This document shows positions 37,150-45,851 of a stretch of DNA of 64,000 bases, one piece after another; position 1 is the first letter of the stretch; every line of letters starts with the position of its first letter. A model generated the notes under the pieces. It did no database searches and was not told the DNA's origin. It worked only from the letters and a program-made list of their open reading frames with translations. Source of the DNA: Corallococcus sp. CA053C (GTDB taxonomy: Bacteria > Myxococcota > Myxococcia > Myxococcales > Myxococcaceae); contig NZ_RAWA01000003.1 of assembly GCF_003611675.1 (NCBI RefSeq), positions 21,584 through 85,583 on the forward strand, given 5' to 3'. The translations under genes were made by a program, and so were the position numbers.

Positions 37150-38085
37150 TCAAGCGGGCGGGTTCCACCACACGGGGCCCTTGTCCTGGATGGCCGCGTG
37201 CGCGCGCTCGCGCACCGCTTGGAGCGCGGCCGCGTCCAGGGGACGGAAGGCAGCGGCCGCGTGCAGCGCGGCGTCCTGTTCGTTGGGAAAGCCCAGGCCC
37301 AGCAACATCACGTCCGGATCCAACGTGAGCGTGTAGTGCACGCACTCCGCCACGGACAGGTGCGGCAGCACCGGCGTGTCCCGCGCCTCGCCGCCGGAGG
37401 ACACCTTGCCGCGCGGACGCGCCTGGAGCGGCCGGCCGTAGCCCTCCGTGTCCCCCAACAGCTTGCCCGCGCCGAACGTCTTGAAGGACACCACGCCCAC
37501 GCCCCGCTCGCGCGCCAGGGGCAGCACCTGCTCCACGTAGCGCGCGTCCACGAACGGGCCCAGCGGGAACATCACCACGTCACACCGCCCGGAGCGCACC
37601 GCCGCCAGCAGCGCGTCCGGGTGGTGACAGGAGATGCCCCGGAAGCGCGCCTGGCCCTTCGCCACGCACGCCTCCAATTGCTCCATCGCCCCACCCGGCC
37701 GGGCCAATTCCTCCCACTGCGCCAGCGACCGCACCGCGTGCAGCGCGAACAGGTCCACCGAGGGCAGGCCCAGCCTCGCGAGGCTCGCCTCCACCTGCGG
37801 CGCCACCGGCGCGTCCAGCACGTCCACCTTGTCGATGACGAACACGCCCTCGCGCCGGCCGCGCAGGGCCTCGCCGACAACCTCCTCGCTCAGGCCGTCC
37901 TCGTAGCCGGGCGCGGTGTCGATGACGTTGAGCCCCGCGTCCAGCGCGCGGCGCAGCGTGGCCACCAGTTGCTCGCGCGGCACCGTCCGGTCCGCCAGAT
38001 CACCAATACCCACCGCCGTCGCGGTGAAGCCCGTGCGCCCCAAGGCCCGGCGCGGGGTGAAACGGGGAAGCGATGCATCCGCCAT
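37150..38085 (-). CDS. Aldo/keto reductase
   Basis: 311 residues from the ATG behind GGGAGGAG; a longer frame upstream lacks a site. The catalytic tetrad is in place: Asp56 and Tyr61 (DTAPGYEDGLSEE), Lys86 (VIDKVD) and His116 (FALHAVRS). The beta-barrel pattern and C-terminal KTFGAGKLLGD phosphate site fit an NADPH-dependent reductase. The substrate is unknown. It starts 29 bp after the stop of a DUF5985 gene on the same strand, so it may be the last gene of the regulator-DUF5985-DUF5985 operon. Confidence 0.9.
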   Translation of the reverse strand: MADASLPRFTPRRALGRTGFTATAVGIGDLADRTVPREQLVATLRRALDAGLNVIDTAPGYEDGLSEEVVGEALRGRREGVFVIDKVDVLDAPVAPQVEASLARLGLPSVDLFALHAVRSLAQWEELARPGGAMEQLEACVAKGQARFRGISCHHPDALLAAVRSGRCDVVMFPLGPFVDARYVEQVLPLARERGVGVVSFKTFGAGKLLGDTEGYGRPLQARPRGKVSSGGEARDTPVLPHLSVAECVHYTLTLDPDVMLLGLGFPNEQDAALHAAAAFRPLDAAALQAVRERAHAAIQDKGPVWWNPPA

Positions 38086-38114
38086 GGTGTGACTCCTCCC
38101 AGAATCACAACATC

Positions 38115-38390
38115 TCACCCGGCGCTACGCCCCGCCCGGTTCTTGTCCCAGATGGCTCCGAGGATGAGCAGGTAGGCGAACAGCCGGACGACGTACAGGT
38201 AGTGCCGGCGCTCCTCGTCCAGGCTGGGGCCCACCAGCACGGTGAGCAGGTTGTTGAGCCCCATCAGCGCGAACGCCAGCGCGAAGAGGGCGAACAGCCG
38301 GTCCTTGGATTGACGGTGGAAGCGCAGGAAGAACAGGGCGCACGCGAGGTACGCCATCATCACCGCGCCATCGAGCAGGGGCTTGATCAT
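38115..38390 (-). CDS. DUF5985 small membrane protein (second copy)
   Basis: 91 residues, with three or four hydrophobic segments: GAVMMAYLACALFFLRF, LFALFALAFALMGLNNLL and YVVRLFAYLLILGAIW. The NN in the second segment and its surroundings align with the neighbouring protein at 38404-38661 (IFTVNNVLLF), so the two are diverged duplicates that could form a heteromer. No catalytic residues are evident. It starts after GAAGGACG and 13 bp after the first copy. Confidence 0.82.
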   Translation of the reverse strand: MIKPLLDGAVMMAYLACALFFLRFHRQSKDRLFALFALAFALMGLNNLLTVLVGPSLDEERRHYLYVVRLFAYLLILGAIWDKNRAGRSAG

Positions 38391-38403
38391 GGCGTGCCGT
38401 CCT

Positions 38404-38661
38404 TCAGGACACGTCCCAGATGAGGCCGAAGAGCAGCACGCCGCTGGCCACGAGCGACGTGAGCGTGCGCGCCAGCGACAGGTCCTGGTCGGGGATGAGC
38501 ACCAGGTCCACGAAGAGCAGCACGTTGTTGACGGTGAAGATGCTGAAGCACAGGCCGCTGTAGAGCAGCAGCTTCATCCGCGTGCGCCGCCACGCGCGCA
38601 GCAACAGCACCGCGCACGTCACGCTCGTCAACGCGCACAGGAGGTAGACCGCTTCAGCCAT
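38404..38661 (-). CDS. DUF5985 small membrane protein (first copy)
   Basis: 85 residues, starting at MAEAVYLLCAL and overlapping the end of the upstream regulator by 8 nt; a Met four codons earlier is possible. Hydrophobic segments are AVYLLCALTSVTCAVLLL, LLLYSGLCFSIFTVNNVLLF and TSLVASGVLLFGLIW, with basic loops between. It is a diverged partner of the next gene. Translational coupling to the regulator suggests that the three genes act together, perhaps as a membrane-linked sensing unit; that is inference. Confidence 0.82.
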   Translation of the reverse strand: MAEAVYLLCALTSVTCAVLLLRAWRRTRMKLLLYSGLCFSIFTVNNVLLFVDLVLIPDQDLSLARTLTSLVASGVLLFGLIWDVS

Positions 38662-39061
38662 GGCCCTTGCCATCCTTGTCCGGCTTCAAGACGAACGCGT
38701 CCGCGAAGCCCCGCACGCGGTCCATCGGCCGGGAGAAGATGAACGAAATCACACTCACGCGCCGTCCCGCGTAGCTGGCCGCCAGCTCCGCGGCCGACTT
38801 CACGTCATCCGACTGGGCGGGGCTGAAGCGGAAGGCCTCGCCCGGACTCCCATCCTGGACGAGCAGCCCTGCCGCCTTGAGCTCCTCCAGCCGGCGGGCC
38901 GCGGAGGCTTCGGTGATGCGCAGTTCCAGGGCCACCGCCGGCGCCGTCCACACCCGGTCCGTCCGGGCCCGAAGCAGGAGGAGGACCTCCAGCTTCTCGA
39001 TGGAATCGATGTGCGTCGTGATGAAGCGCTGGACCCGGGGAGTGAGGTCGGCGTCGGTCAC
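38654..39061 (-). CDS. Winged-helix regulator-like protein
   Basis: 135 residues from a GTG preceded at 3 nt by GGTGGAGGC; a TTG further upstream could also serve. Helices at IDSIEKLEVLLLLRARTDRV are followed by a winged-helix pattern: WTAPAVALELRITEASAARR then LEELKAAGLLVQDG. The C-terminal part ends in a Lys/Asp/Gly-rich tail. It has no receiver or obvious ligand domain. Overlap with the DUF5985 pair suggests a shared role; DNA targets are unknown. Confidence 0.78.
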   Translation of the reverse strand: MTDADLTPRVQRFITTHIDSIEKLEVLLLLRARTDRVWTAPAVALELRITEASAARRLEELKAAGLLVQDGSPGEAFRFSPAQSDDVKSAAELAASYAGRRVSVISFIFSRPMDRVRGFADAFVLKPDKDGKGHG

Positions 39062-39189
39062 GCCTCCACCTATGGACCCAGGTATTTTGTGAATCAACCT
39101 TTTCCATCGCAGCGGTTGTTCACAGTCTCACACGAGCCCGTCTCCCCGCCTGCGCGGGGTGCGTCATGGCTGGCGGCCCCTGATTCCGC

Positions 39190-40011
39190 CTAGTTGCGGA
39201 CGCGCGGGGGCGGGGCCCGCACCCGGACGTCCATCCGCGCCTCGCCGGCCACCATGCTGCTGATGGCCACGGGCTGCTCCGGCGACACGCGGGCCACGGC
39301 GCGCAGGGCGGCCACGAGGATGAGGGCCTCCAGGCTGGAGGGGACGCTCACGCCCTGCGGGCCGGACTTGAGGGGCAGGGGCAGCCGGGGCACGCGGCCG
39401 GCGGCGGCCAGGGCGTCCACGGCGTAGGCGGGGGTGGCCTCCAGCGAGACGGCGATGGCGGGCAGCGCCTTGGCCTCCTCCGTCTGGCCGTGCACCTGGA
39501 GCTCCAGCAGCCACGCCAGCGCGCCGGGCCGCTCATAGAGGGCCAGGCCCGTGAGGCCGTCGTCGGCGTAGAAGACGCAGCCCTCGTAGGTGTGTTCGTG
39601 CGCGCCGGTGACGTCCACGACGAAGGGCTGGCCGTCATCCCAGTGCAGCCAGGGCTTCGCGTCCCAGTACTCCGTGGAGGCCTGGACGAAGAGCAGCGCC
39701 TTGTCCGAGCCCAGGCCGGACAGGCCGCGCTGGCCCCACGCGAGGAACGTGGCGATGGCCGCGCGCGCGGAGAGCGCCGCCTGCGGGGGCGGCTCCACGG
39801 CGAGGCCCAGCTGCGCGGCGGCGTCCGCGAGCGCGGGCTCGCACCGCACCTGGGACGGGTCCTCCACCCCGGCGAGGAGCGCGCGGAGGCCGGCGACGTC
39901 CTCCTGTTCGAAGACGGGGGCGGACGGGTCGCCCGCCTCGCCGATGCGCAGGTACACCCCGGTGGTGCCGAGGGAGAGGGGGACGGGGCCCAGCTTGAGC
40001 AGGTGGAACAT
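39190..40011 (-). CDS. Conserved hypothetical protein
   Basis: 273 residues, not recognised. There is no signal peptide and no membrane segment. The start FHLLKLGPVPLSLGTTGVYL reads as a beta-rich domain, and a middle part (STEYWDAKPWLHWDDGQPFV, GCVFYADDGLTGLALYERP) looks globular. Codon use is as in its neighbours. It begins 10 bp after the receiver at 40022 on the same strand and belongs with that gene and the KaiC-like ATPase in one minus-strand block. It may be an effector of that signalling group. Confidence 0.75.
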   Translation of the reverse strand: MFHLLKLGPVPLSLGTTGVYLRIGEAGDPSAPVFEQEDVAGLRALLAGVEDPSQVRCEPALADAAAQLGLAVEPPPQAALSARAAIATFLAWGQRGLSGLGSDKALLFVQASTEYWDAKPWLHWDDGQPFVVDVTGAHEHTYEGCVFYADDGLTGLALYERPGALAWLLELQVHGQTEEAKALPAIAVSLEATPAYAVDALAAAGRVPRLPLPLKSGPQGVSVPSSLEALILVAALRAVARVSPEQPVAISSMVAGEARMDVRVRAPPPRVRN

Positions 40012-40021
40012 GGCGCGTGCC

Positions 40022-40408
40022 TCAGCCTTCCCGCGCGCGGTGCGCGTCCAGCACCTTGCGCACCTGCTTCATCAGGGCGCGGATGTCGAAGGGCTTCTGG
40101 AGGAACTCCATGCCGGGGTGCAGGCGCTTGAGGCCGTTGACGTCCACGGCGCTCATGCCCAGCACGGCGATGCGGCTCAGCGTGGGGTCCTGCTGGAGGC
40201 GCTCGATGAGGGCGGGGCCATCCAGCACGGGCATCATCCAGTCGGTGAGCACCAGGTCCGGCTTCACCTCCGCCATGCGCTCCAGCGCCTCACGGCCATG
40301 AGACGCCGTCAGCACGCGGTAGCCCTCTTCCCGCAAGAGGTCCGCGAGCGCCTCCAGGATGCCCTGTTCGTCGTCCACCACCAGCACGGTCTCGGTCGCG
40401 GGAACCAC
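40022..40408 (-). CDS. Single-domain response regulator
   Basis: 128 residues. Acidic pocket VVDDEQG, phospho-acceptor Asp in VLTDWMMPVLDGPAL (about residue 56), switch VLGMSAVDV and Lys in FLQKPFD. The receiver is not followed by an output domain. It sits 14 bp after the KaiC-like ATPase and 10 bp before a protein of unknown function, suggesting an operon in which phosphorylation feeds a KaiC-type ATPase or the reverse. Confidence 0.9.
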   Translation of the reverse strand: MVPATETVLVVDDEQGILEALADLLREEGYRVLTASHGREALERMAEVKPDLVLTDWMMPVLDGPALIERLQQDPTLSRIAVLGMSAVDVNGLKRLHPGMEFLQKPFDIRALMKQVRKVLDAHRAREG

Positions 40409-40422
40409 GGGTCCTCTGGGGG

Positions 40423-41895
40423 TCAGGAGTGGTTGCCCGGGAAGCGGGCGATGCCGGTGAGCAGCAACTCAGGGGACGGCTGGAACGGAGGCTGGACCTC
40501 GATGCCCTGGGGCGTGATGAGGAATTCGCGCAGCGTCGGGTCGTAGTCCGCGTCCCGCAGCTTGAAGATGGAGAGCAGCCGCCGCAGCCGGCCGTTGAGC
40601 TCCAGGTGGCGCATGAACAGCAGGTTCTCCGCCACGCCGGACAGGCCGGTGCCCAGCGGCACGTCCATGTCCGGGCCGAAGAGGCGGGGCGTCTCCAGCG
40701 TGAAGAACGTCGTCACGCCGTTGCGGCGCAGCTCCTGCGTGAGCGCGGCGAAGAAGGGGCTGATGCGCGCGGGTTCGTGGGACGTCTCCACCATCGCGCT
40801 CAGGCCGTCCACGAACAGGCGCTTCACGCCGCGCTTGCGCACGTCCTCCAGCATCGTGTGCGCGACCAGGTCCAGGTTGCACTCGGCGGGCATGTTCCAG
40901 TGCAGCGCCAGCCGGCCGTCCTTCACCGCGGTGCCCAGCGCGAGCCCCACGTTGGCCGCCTTGTGCAGCAGCCGGTCCGGGCCCTCGTAGAAGCTCACCA
41001 TCAGGCCGGGCTCGCCCAGGCGCAGGCCTTCGGCCAGGTGGCTCGCGCCGAGGATGGTTTTTCCGCAGCCGGGAGGCCCCATCACCAGCGTGGTGGACGC
41101 GGCCGCGATGCCCTCGGGGATCATCGCGTCCAGCGTGGGCACGCCGAAGCGCACGCGCTGCGTGCCCCAGTCCGGCGGCTGCGCGCGGCTGACCACCGAC
41201 TCCAGGCGGGGGAACACCTCCACGCCCGCCTCGGAGATGCGGAAGTGGTGCGAACCGCTGAGGCTCGCGCTGCCCCGGAACTTGCGCACCTGCAGCTCGC
41301 GCCACGAGCGCATGGCCACGGTGCGCTCGCGCAGCTCCAGGATGCCGTCCACCATCGTGTACTCGGGGTGCACGGTGGGGCCCACGCTGCTCGTGAGCAG
41401 CAGCGCGGTGAAGCGCGACAGGCCGGCGGACACCTGGAGCTCGTGGATGAACTTCTTGAAGTCGCGGCTGCTGCCCGCGGCCTCCTGCGCCTGCACCAGC
41501 CCGTCCAGCACGAGGATGCCCGCGCCGTGGTTGCGCATCTCCCGGCGCAACAGCTCCAGCAGGCCCGGCAGCCCCTGCTCCTCCAGCACCCGGAAGCCGC
41601 TGACGTAGTAGATGCGCTGCGGCAGCTGCGAGGCGTCGAAGAACGACATGCTCCGCAGGTTCGCGAGCATGCGCGAATGGGACTCCGCCAGCAGCGTCAC
41701 GTAGAGGCAGCGCGTGCCCAGGCGCGCCTGCTCGTAGCAGAGCTGGTTGGCGAGGAGGGTCTTCCCCGCGCCCGGCTCCCCCACGACGATGTAGACGCCC
41801 GACGCCACCAGCCCGCCGCCCAGGATGGGGTCCAGTCCCGGCACGCCTGTCACGATGCGGTCGAAGACGGGAGGGTGCTGCTCGGTAGGGGACAT
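40423..41895 (-). CDS. KaiC-like tandem RecA-fold ATPase
   Basis: 490 residues with two KaiC domains. The first has Walker A GEPGAGKT (Lys45) after VPGLDPILGGGL, and a Walker B-like ILVLDGLVQ. The second has GPPGCGKT (near 281) after VPTLDAMIPEGI, and LFVDGLSAMVE. Such proteins are related to the cyanobacterial clock ATPase but act in other bacteria in stress or signalling output. No KaiA or KaiB is visible, so clock function should not be assumed. The next gene is a lone receiver. Confidence 0.88.
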   Translation of the reverse strand: MSPTEQHPPVFDRIVTGVPGLDPILGGGLVASGVYIVVGEPGAGKTLLANQLCYEQARLGTRCLYVTLLAESHSRMLANLRSMSFFDASQLPQRIYYVSGFRVLEEQGLPGLLELLRREMRNHGAGILVLDGLVQAQEAAGSSRDFKKFIHELQVSAGLSRFTALLLTSSVGPTVHPEYTMVDGILELRERTVAMRSWRELQVRKFRGSASLSGSHHFRISEAGVEVFPRLESVVSRAQPPDWGTQRVRFGVPTLDAMIPEGIAAASTTLVMGPPGCGKTILGASHLAEGLRLGEPGLMVSFYEGPDRLLHKAANVGLALGTAVKDGRLALHWNMPAECNLDLVAHTMLEDVRKRGVKRLFVDGLSAMVETSHEPARISPFFAALTQELRRNGVTTFFTLETPRLFGPDMDVPLGTGLSGVAENLLFMRHLELNGRLRRLLSIFKLRDADYDPTLREFLITPQGIEVQPPFQPSPELLLTGIARFPGNHS

Positions 41896-41971
41896 GGCGA
41901 CCGCTCATACCGTAAAACCGCGCATGTCGCCCCGGCGTTTTTGGGGCGCCTGCCCGCCTGGAGTCCGCCCC

Positions 41972-43318
41972 GTGGAAACCCTCGTCCGGCTCGCTGAAGG
42001 CCTGGGCCGCTTCTCCTCGCGCTTCGTGCCCAGCGCGTTCGCCATCGCCGTGCTGCTCACCCTGCTCACGATGGCGCTCGCCCTGGGCTGGGTGGGCGCC
42101 CCGCCCACGGCCGTGCTGGACGCGTGGGGCGGCGGCTTCTGGGAGCTGCTCACGTTCTCCATGCAGATGGCGCTGGTGATGTTCACCGGCTACCTGCTCG
42201 CCCTCACCGCGCCGGTGAAGGCGCTCCTGGAGAAGGTCGCGAGCCTGCCCCAAAGCCCCCGCGGCGCCACGGCCCTGATGGCCTTCGTGTCCATGGCGCT
42301 CGCGTACTTCAACTGGGGACTGTCATTGGTGGCCAGCGCCATGCTGGTGCGCTTCATCGCGCGGCGGCGCCCGGACGTGGACTACCGGCTGCTGGTGGCG
42401 TGCGCGTACTTCGGCCTGGGCGCCACGTGGCACGCGGGCCTGTCCGCCTCCGCCCCGCTGCTCGTCGCGACGCCGGGCCACTTCCTGGAGAAGCAGCTGG
42501 GGATCATCCCCATCGACCGGACGCTGTTCTCCGCCTTCAACATCGGCCTCACCCTGGCCGCCGTCGCGCTGCTCACCGCGCTCGCCTGGGCGCTGCACCC
42601 GTCCCCGGAGCGCACCGTGCGCGTGGAGCCCCAGGTGCTGGAGAAGCTGGGGGACTTCACCCCGCCCTCCAGGCCATCCGGCAAGCTGAGCCCCGCGGAG
42701 TGGTTGGATCATGCGTGGCTGCTCAATGTCATCTTCGGCGTGCTGGGCCTGGTGTGGTTTGGCCGGCACCTGTGGCTGCACGGCGGCTGGCGCGCGCTCA
42801 ACCTCAACGTGGTGAACTTCACGTTCCTGGTGCTGGCGGTGCTGCTGCACGGCACGCCCGCGCGGCTGCTCAAGGCGAGCGAGGAGGCCGCGGGCGTGCT
42901 GCACGGCATCGTGCTGCAGTTCCCGCTGTACGCGGGCATCTACGGCATCTTCAAGGCCACGGGGCTGACGGACCGCATCGGAGAGCTGTTCGTGTCGCTC
43001 TCCACGCGTGAGACGTTCCCCGCCATCGTGTACCTGTACAGCGGCGTGGTGAACTACTTCGTGCCCTCCGGCGGCTCCAAGTGGGCCATTGAAGCGCCCT
43101 ACCTGCTGGAGGCCGCGGGCCGGCTGGGCGTGGCGCCGGAGAAGGTGGTGCTGGCGTATGCGTGGGGCGACATGGCCACCGACCTCATCCAGCCCTTCTG
43201 GGCGCTGCCGCTGCTGGCCGTGGCGCGGTTGGAGTTCAAGGACATCCTCGGCTTCCTCCTGGTGGCGTTCCTCGCCTACCTGCCGCTGGTGACCCTGGGC
43301 TTCTTCCTCTTCGGGTAG
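41972..43318 (+). CDS. Short-chain fatty acid transporter (AtoE family)
   Basis: 448 residues from a GTG 8 bp after TGGAG; an ATG at 41924 is in frame but has no ribosome site. At least ten hydrophobic segments span the protein (for example FVPSAFAIAVLLTLLTMALA, MALVMFTGYLLALTAP, VVNFTFLVLAVLLHGTP). Conserved patterns of the AtoE/short-chain fatty acid family appear: AYFNWGLSLVASAMLVRF, FGLGATWHAGLSASAPLLVA and NYFVPSGGSKWAIEAPYL. It would take up acetate-to-butyrate-length acids across the inner membrane. It is divergent from the KaiC-like gene. Confidence 0.9.
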   Translation: METLVRLAEGLGRFSSRFVPSAFAIAVLLTLLTMALALGWVGAPPTAVLDAWGGGFWELLTFSMQMALVMFTGYLLALTAPVKALLEKVASLPQSPRGATALMAFVSMALAYFNWGLSLVASAMLVRFIARRRPDVDYRLLVACAYFGLGATWHAGLSASAPLLVATPGHFLEKQLGIIPIDRTLFSAFNIGLTLAAVALLTALAWALHPSPERTVRVEPQVLEKLGDFTPPSRPSGKLSPAEWLDHAWLLNVIFGVLGLVWFGRHLWLHGGWRALNLNVVNFTFLVLAVLLHGTPARLLKASEEAAGVLHGIVLQFPLYAGIYGIFKATGLTDRIGELFVSLSTRETFPAIVYLYSGVVNYFVPSGGSKWAIEAPYLLEAAGRLGVAPEKVVLAYAWGDMATDLIQPFWALPLLAVARLEFKDILGFLLVAFLAYLPLVTLGFFLFG

Positions 43319-43409
43319 GACGGGAAGCGGGTGTTTCATGGTAGACACGTCCCCACGTGGCCGGACGTGGGCCGGCCCGCTTCAACACCAAACGAGGGGA
43401 CCCCGGAAC

Positions 43410-43922
43410 ATGAAGAGCTTGATCAACGGAAGCGTGCTGTGCGCGGTGCTGGGTGTGGCGACGGTCGCGGGAGCGCAGGATGCGGCGGCCCCGGCGGCCC
43501 CCGCGGGTGAGGCCGTGAAGGCCCCCAGCGCGGACGCGGTGCGCGACACCTGGAACTACTTCTACAAGGGCCAGGGCCAGGGCCCGGTGCTGGTGGAAGC
43601 CAAGCTGTGCACCGAGGTGGCCAAGGAAGGCGCCAACAAGTTCGAGTGCATCACCGAGGTGGGCCCCGAGGGCGTCAAGGCGGGCACCTCCGTGATGCTG
43701 TGGCAGAGCTACCTGGTGCCCCAGGGCGACTCCATCGACGACCTCACGGTGCAGGTGAAGCAGGGCGCCACCGTGCGCGAGACGAAGGACGTGAAGGTGA
43801 AGGGTGAAGGCTGGCGCGCCCGGCAGTGGACCGGCGTGAAGCTGGCGAAGCCCGGCGCGTGGACCGTCGTCATCATGCGCGGCGACAAGGTGCTCAAGGA
43901 AGTGCCGGTGAAGGTGCTGTAG
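43410..43922 (+). CDS. Secreted or periplasmic protein of unknown function
   Basis: 170 residues. A signal peptide MKSLINGSVLCAVLGVATVA ends at AGAQD, followed by an Ala/Pro linker. The mature part has two Cys residues (KLCTEV and FECITE) that could form a disulfide, then a beta-rich region with WQSYLVPQGDSIDDLTVQVK and GAWTVVIMRGDKVLKE. No family is recognised. It stands alone after the fatty acid transporter, which ends 91 bp upstream. Confidence 0.78.
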   Translation: MKSLINGSVLCAVLGVATVAGAQDAAAPAAPAGEAVKAPSADAVRDTWNYFYKGQGQGPVLVEAKLCTEVAKEGANKFECITEVGPEGVKAGTSVMLWQSYLVPQGDSIDDLTVQVKQGATVRETKDVKVKGEGWRARQWTGVKLAKPGAWTVVIMRGDKVLKEVPVKVL

Positions 43923-44016
43923 TCGTCTGCCTGGCCGCAATCACTTGCATGGCACGCACGCCCGCGCAGGTCCCCATGAGGGCGACCCGCGCGGGCGTCG
44001 GCGTTTCAAGGGCAGC

Positions 44017-45813
44017 CTACGGTTTGAAGACTTCGTCGCCCCGGGGCGTCAGCGCGGTCCAGCTGTTGTTGCGGAGGTTGAGCGCCCGGAACCTCGGACC
44101 CGTCGTCCAATCCCCCATCAGCACGAAGAGGTGGGGCCGGGTGATGAGCGGGCCCTTCACGGAGCGCTCCGTGACCGTGGTGCCCACCAGCCCCCGGATG
44201 GCGTAGTGGAAGTAGGAGCCTGTCGTGTCGGTGCCCGTCGGCGCGGGGAAGGCTGCCCCGGTGGCGGGACCGCCCACCGCGCCATACGTCACGTCGGGGA
44301 TGACGCTCGTGAACGTGGTCCCCCGGCTGGAGCCGTCGCCCGCGACGTCGAAGTAGCCAAAGCCAATGCCCTGCGCGGGAGCGGAAGGACAGGCGTTGAC
44401 GAACCGCACGCGCGCATCCTGCGCGTCCGACGCGAAGGTGTCCGCGACGACGAAGGCCCGGGGCCCCGCGGCGCCCGTCTGTCCCGCCAGCCCGCTCACG
44501 ACCACCAGGTAGCGGCGGCCCGCCTCCAACGGGCCCGTCTGGAAGGTGTCCAACACGGTCGTGCCCGGGGCTGACTCCAGGGAGAACGTCAGCGCGTGCC
44601 CCGTGGGGCTCGCCGGGAGGTCGCCGACGGCCGGATCATTCCCGTAGCGGAAGCCCGTGGCGATGGGCACGCCCTGGCTGCCCACCTTCAACGACTCGCC
44701 GTTCACGAGCGCGTGGAAGAAGTAGAGGAGCGGGTCCCGCTTGAGGCGGAGGGCACCGTTCTTCCCCGCGGGGATCAGCAGCAGGGAGGAAGCGCCCGGA
44801 TCATTCATGGCCCGCCGGTCATCACCCGAGGACACGACGTAGTAGGCAGTCCCCTTCACCAGCGCTCCGGCCGGCAGCGTGAAGCCCACCTCCCCGCTCT
44901 GCGAGGGCTCCGGGCTGTCGATGCTGCCTCGCACCAGCAGCCGGGTCGTCGTCTCCGGAATGGCCCGCCCCTTCACCTCCGGATCCGCGGTGAAGGGCGT
45001 GACCTCCGGGAGCTCCTCGCCCGAGCCCGTCTTCAGGAGCCGGGGGAAGAAGTCCGCGATCACCTGGTCCGCCGTCACGTGGCGCACCCGGACCTCGCCG
45101 GACGGCACGGCGCCGAACGCGTTGTCCTTCAGCGCCAGGAGCTTCGGTGCGTTGACCTCCGACGTGCCCACGCTCGCCACTCCGCCCATCGCCATCAGCG
45201 TCAGCCGGTCTCCGTCCGCCAGCGTCACCGCCGCGGTCGTCGCCAGCGCGGGCTCCGTGGGGGCCGCGCCCGCCTTGCGCAGGGAGAACGTGAGGTTCGT
45301 GCCCGGCGCGACCGGGACGAAGTCCTTCGTGCCCAGGTCTCCCGGCTCCACGCCGGTGAACACGGCCTGGGAGGTGGCGCTCGAATGGACATCCATCCGG
45401 TACCGGGCCGCGTCCCACGGGGTGTTGGCATCGTCGAAGTTGCCCTCGTAGAGCGCGTTGACGACGCGGACGTACGCGGTGGCGACCGGACCCGCATCCG
45501 TCCCCGCGTCCACGCCGGCATCCGTCCCCGCGTCCACGCCAGCATCCACACCGGCATCCAGCCCCGCGTCCGCCCCGGCATCCACACCGGCGTCCAGCCC
45601 CGCGTCCGCCCCGGCATCCGCACCGGCGTCCGGCGTCGTCGGGGTGGCGGCCACGCACTTCTCCTCCCGGCACGTCCACACCTGGCCCGCGGGGGCCGGG
45701 TCCTGGTCGCGGCAGTCGAAGGCGTCGCGACATTCAACGGCATCGCACCCGGCCAGCACCGTGGTCAGGCCCAGGCCGACCACCCACAAGAGTGTCCTCA
45801 AGCTGTGTCTCAT
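44017..45813 (-). CDS. DUF4397 lipoprotein with Asp-Ala-Gly repeat linker
   Basis: 598 residues from the ATG of MRHSLRTLL; a further in-frame extension is not needed. The signal peptide ends in lipobox VLAGC. A Cys-rich patch (VECRDAFDCRDQ, WTCREEKC) precedes about 46 residues of DAGx repeats (roughly 62-107), a flexible linker seen in many myxobacterial surface lipoproteins. The rest contains DUF4397-type modules (TAYVRVVNALYEG, DARVRFVNACPSAP). The domain's activity is unknown. It starts 38 bp after the cytochrome lipoprotein on the same strand. Confidence 0.85.
   Translation of the reverse strand: MRHSLRTLLWVVGLGLTTVLAGCDAVECRDAFDCRDQDPAPAGQVWTCREEKCVAATPTTPDAGADAGADAGLDAGVDAGADAGLDAGVDAGVDAGTDAGVDAGTDAGPVATAYVRVVNALYEGNFDDANTPWDAARYRMDVHSSATSQAVFTGVEPGDLGTKDFVPVAPGTNLTFSLRKAGAAPTEPALATTAAVTLADGDRLTLMAMGGVASVGTSEVNAPKLLALKDNAFGAVPSGEVRVRHVTADQVIADFFPRLLKTGSGEELPEVTPFTADPEVKGRAIPETTTRLLVRGSIDSPEPSQSGEVGFTLPAGALVKGTAYYVVSSGDDRRAMNDPGASSLLLIPAGKNGALRLKRDPLLYFFHALVNGESLKVGSQGVPIATGFRYGNDPAVGDLPASPTGHALTFSLESAPGTTVLDTFQTGPLEAGRRYLVVVSGLAGQTGAAGPRAFVVADTFASDAQDARVRFVNACPSAPAQGIGFGYFDVAGDGSSRGTTFTSVIPDVTYGAVGGPATGAAFPAPTGTDTTGSYFHYAIRGLVGTTVTERSVKGPLITRPHLFVLMGDWTTGPRFRALNLRNNSWTALTPRGDEVFKP
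45493..45630. repeat. Tandem 12-bp repeats encoding the DAGx linker
   Basis: About eleven to twelve imperfect 12-bp units (variants of GCATCCACACCG and GCGTCCAGCCCC on the plus strand) encode Asp-Ala-Gly-x on the minus strand. Copy number is likely to vary between strains by slippage. Confidence 0.85.
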
Positions 45814-45851
45814 CACGCGTTCTTCCCTTCCGGGAGTGGGTGTTGCGGAAG

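Noticed and set aside
40423..41895. A circadian clock operon
   Set aside because: Only a KaiC-like ATPase is present; no KaiA or KaiB is seen.
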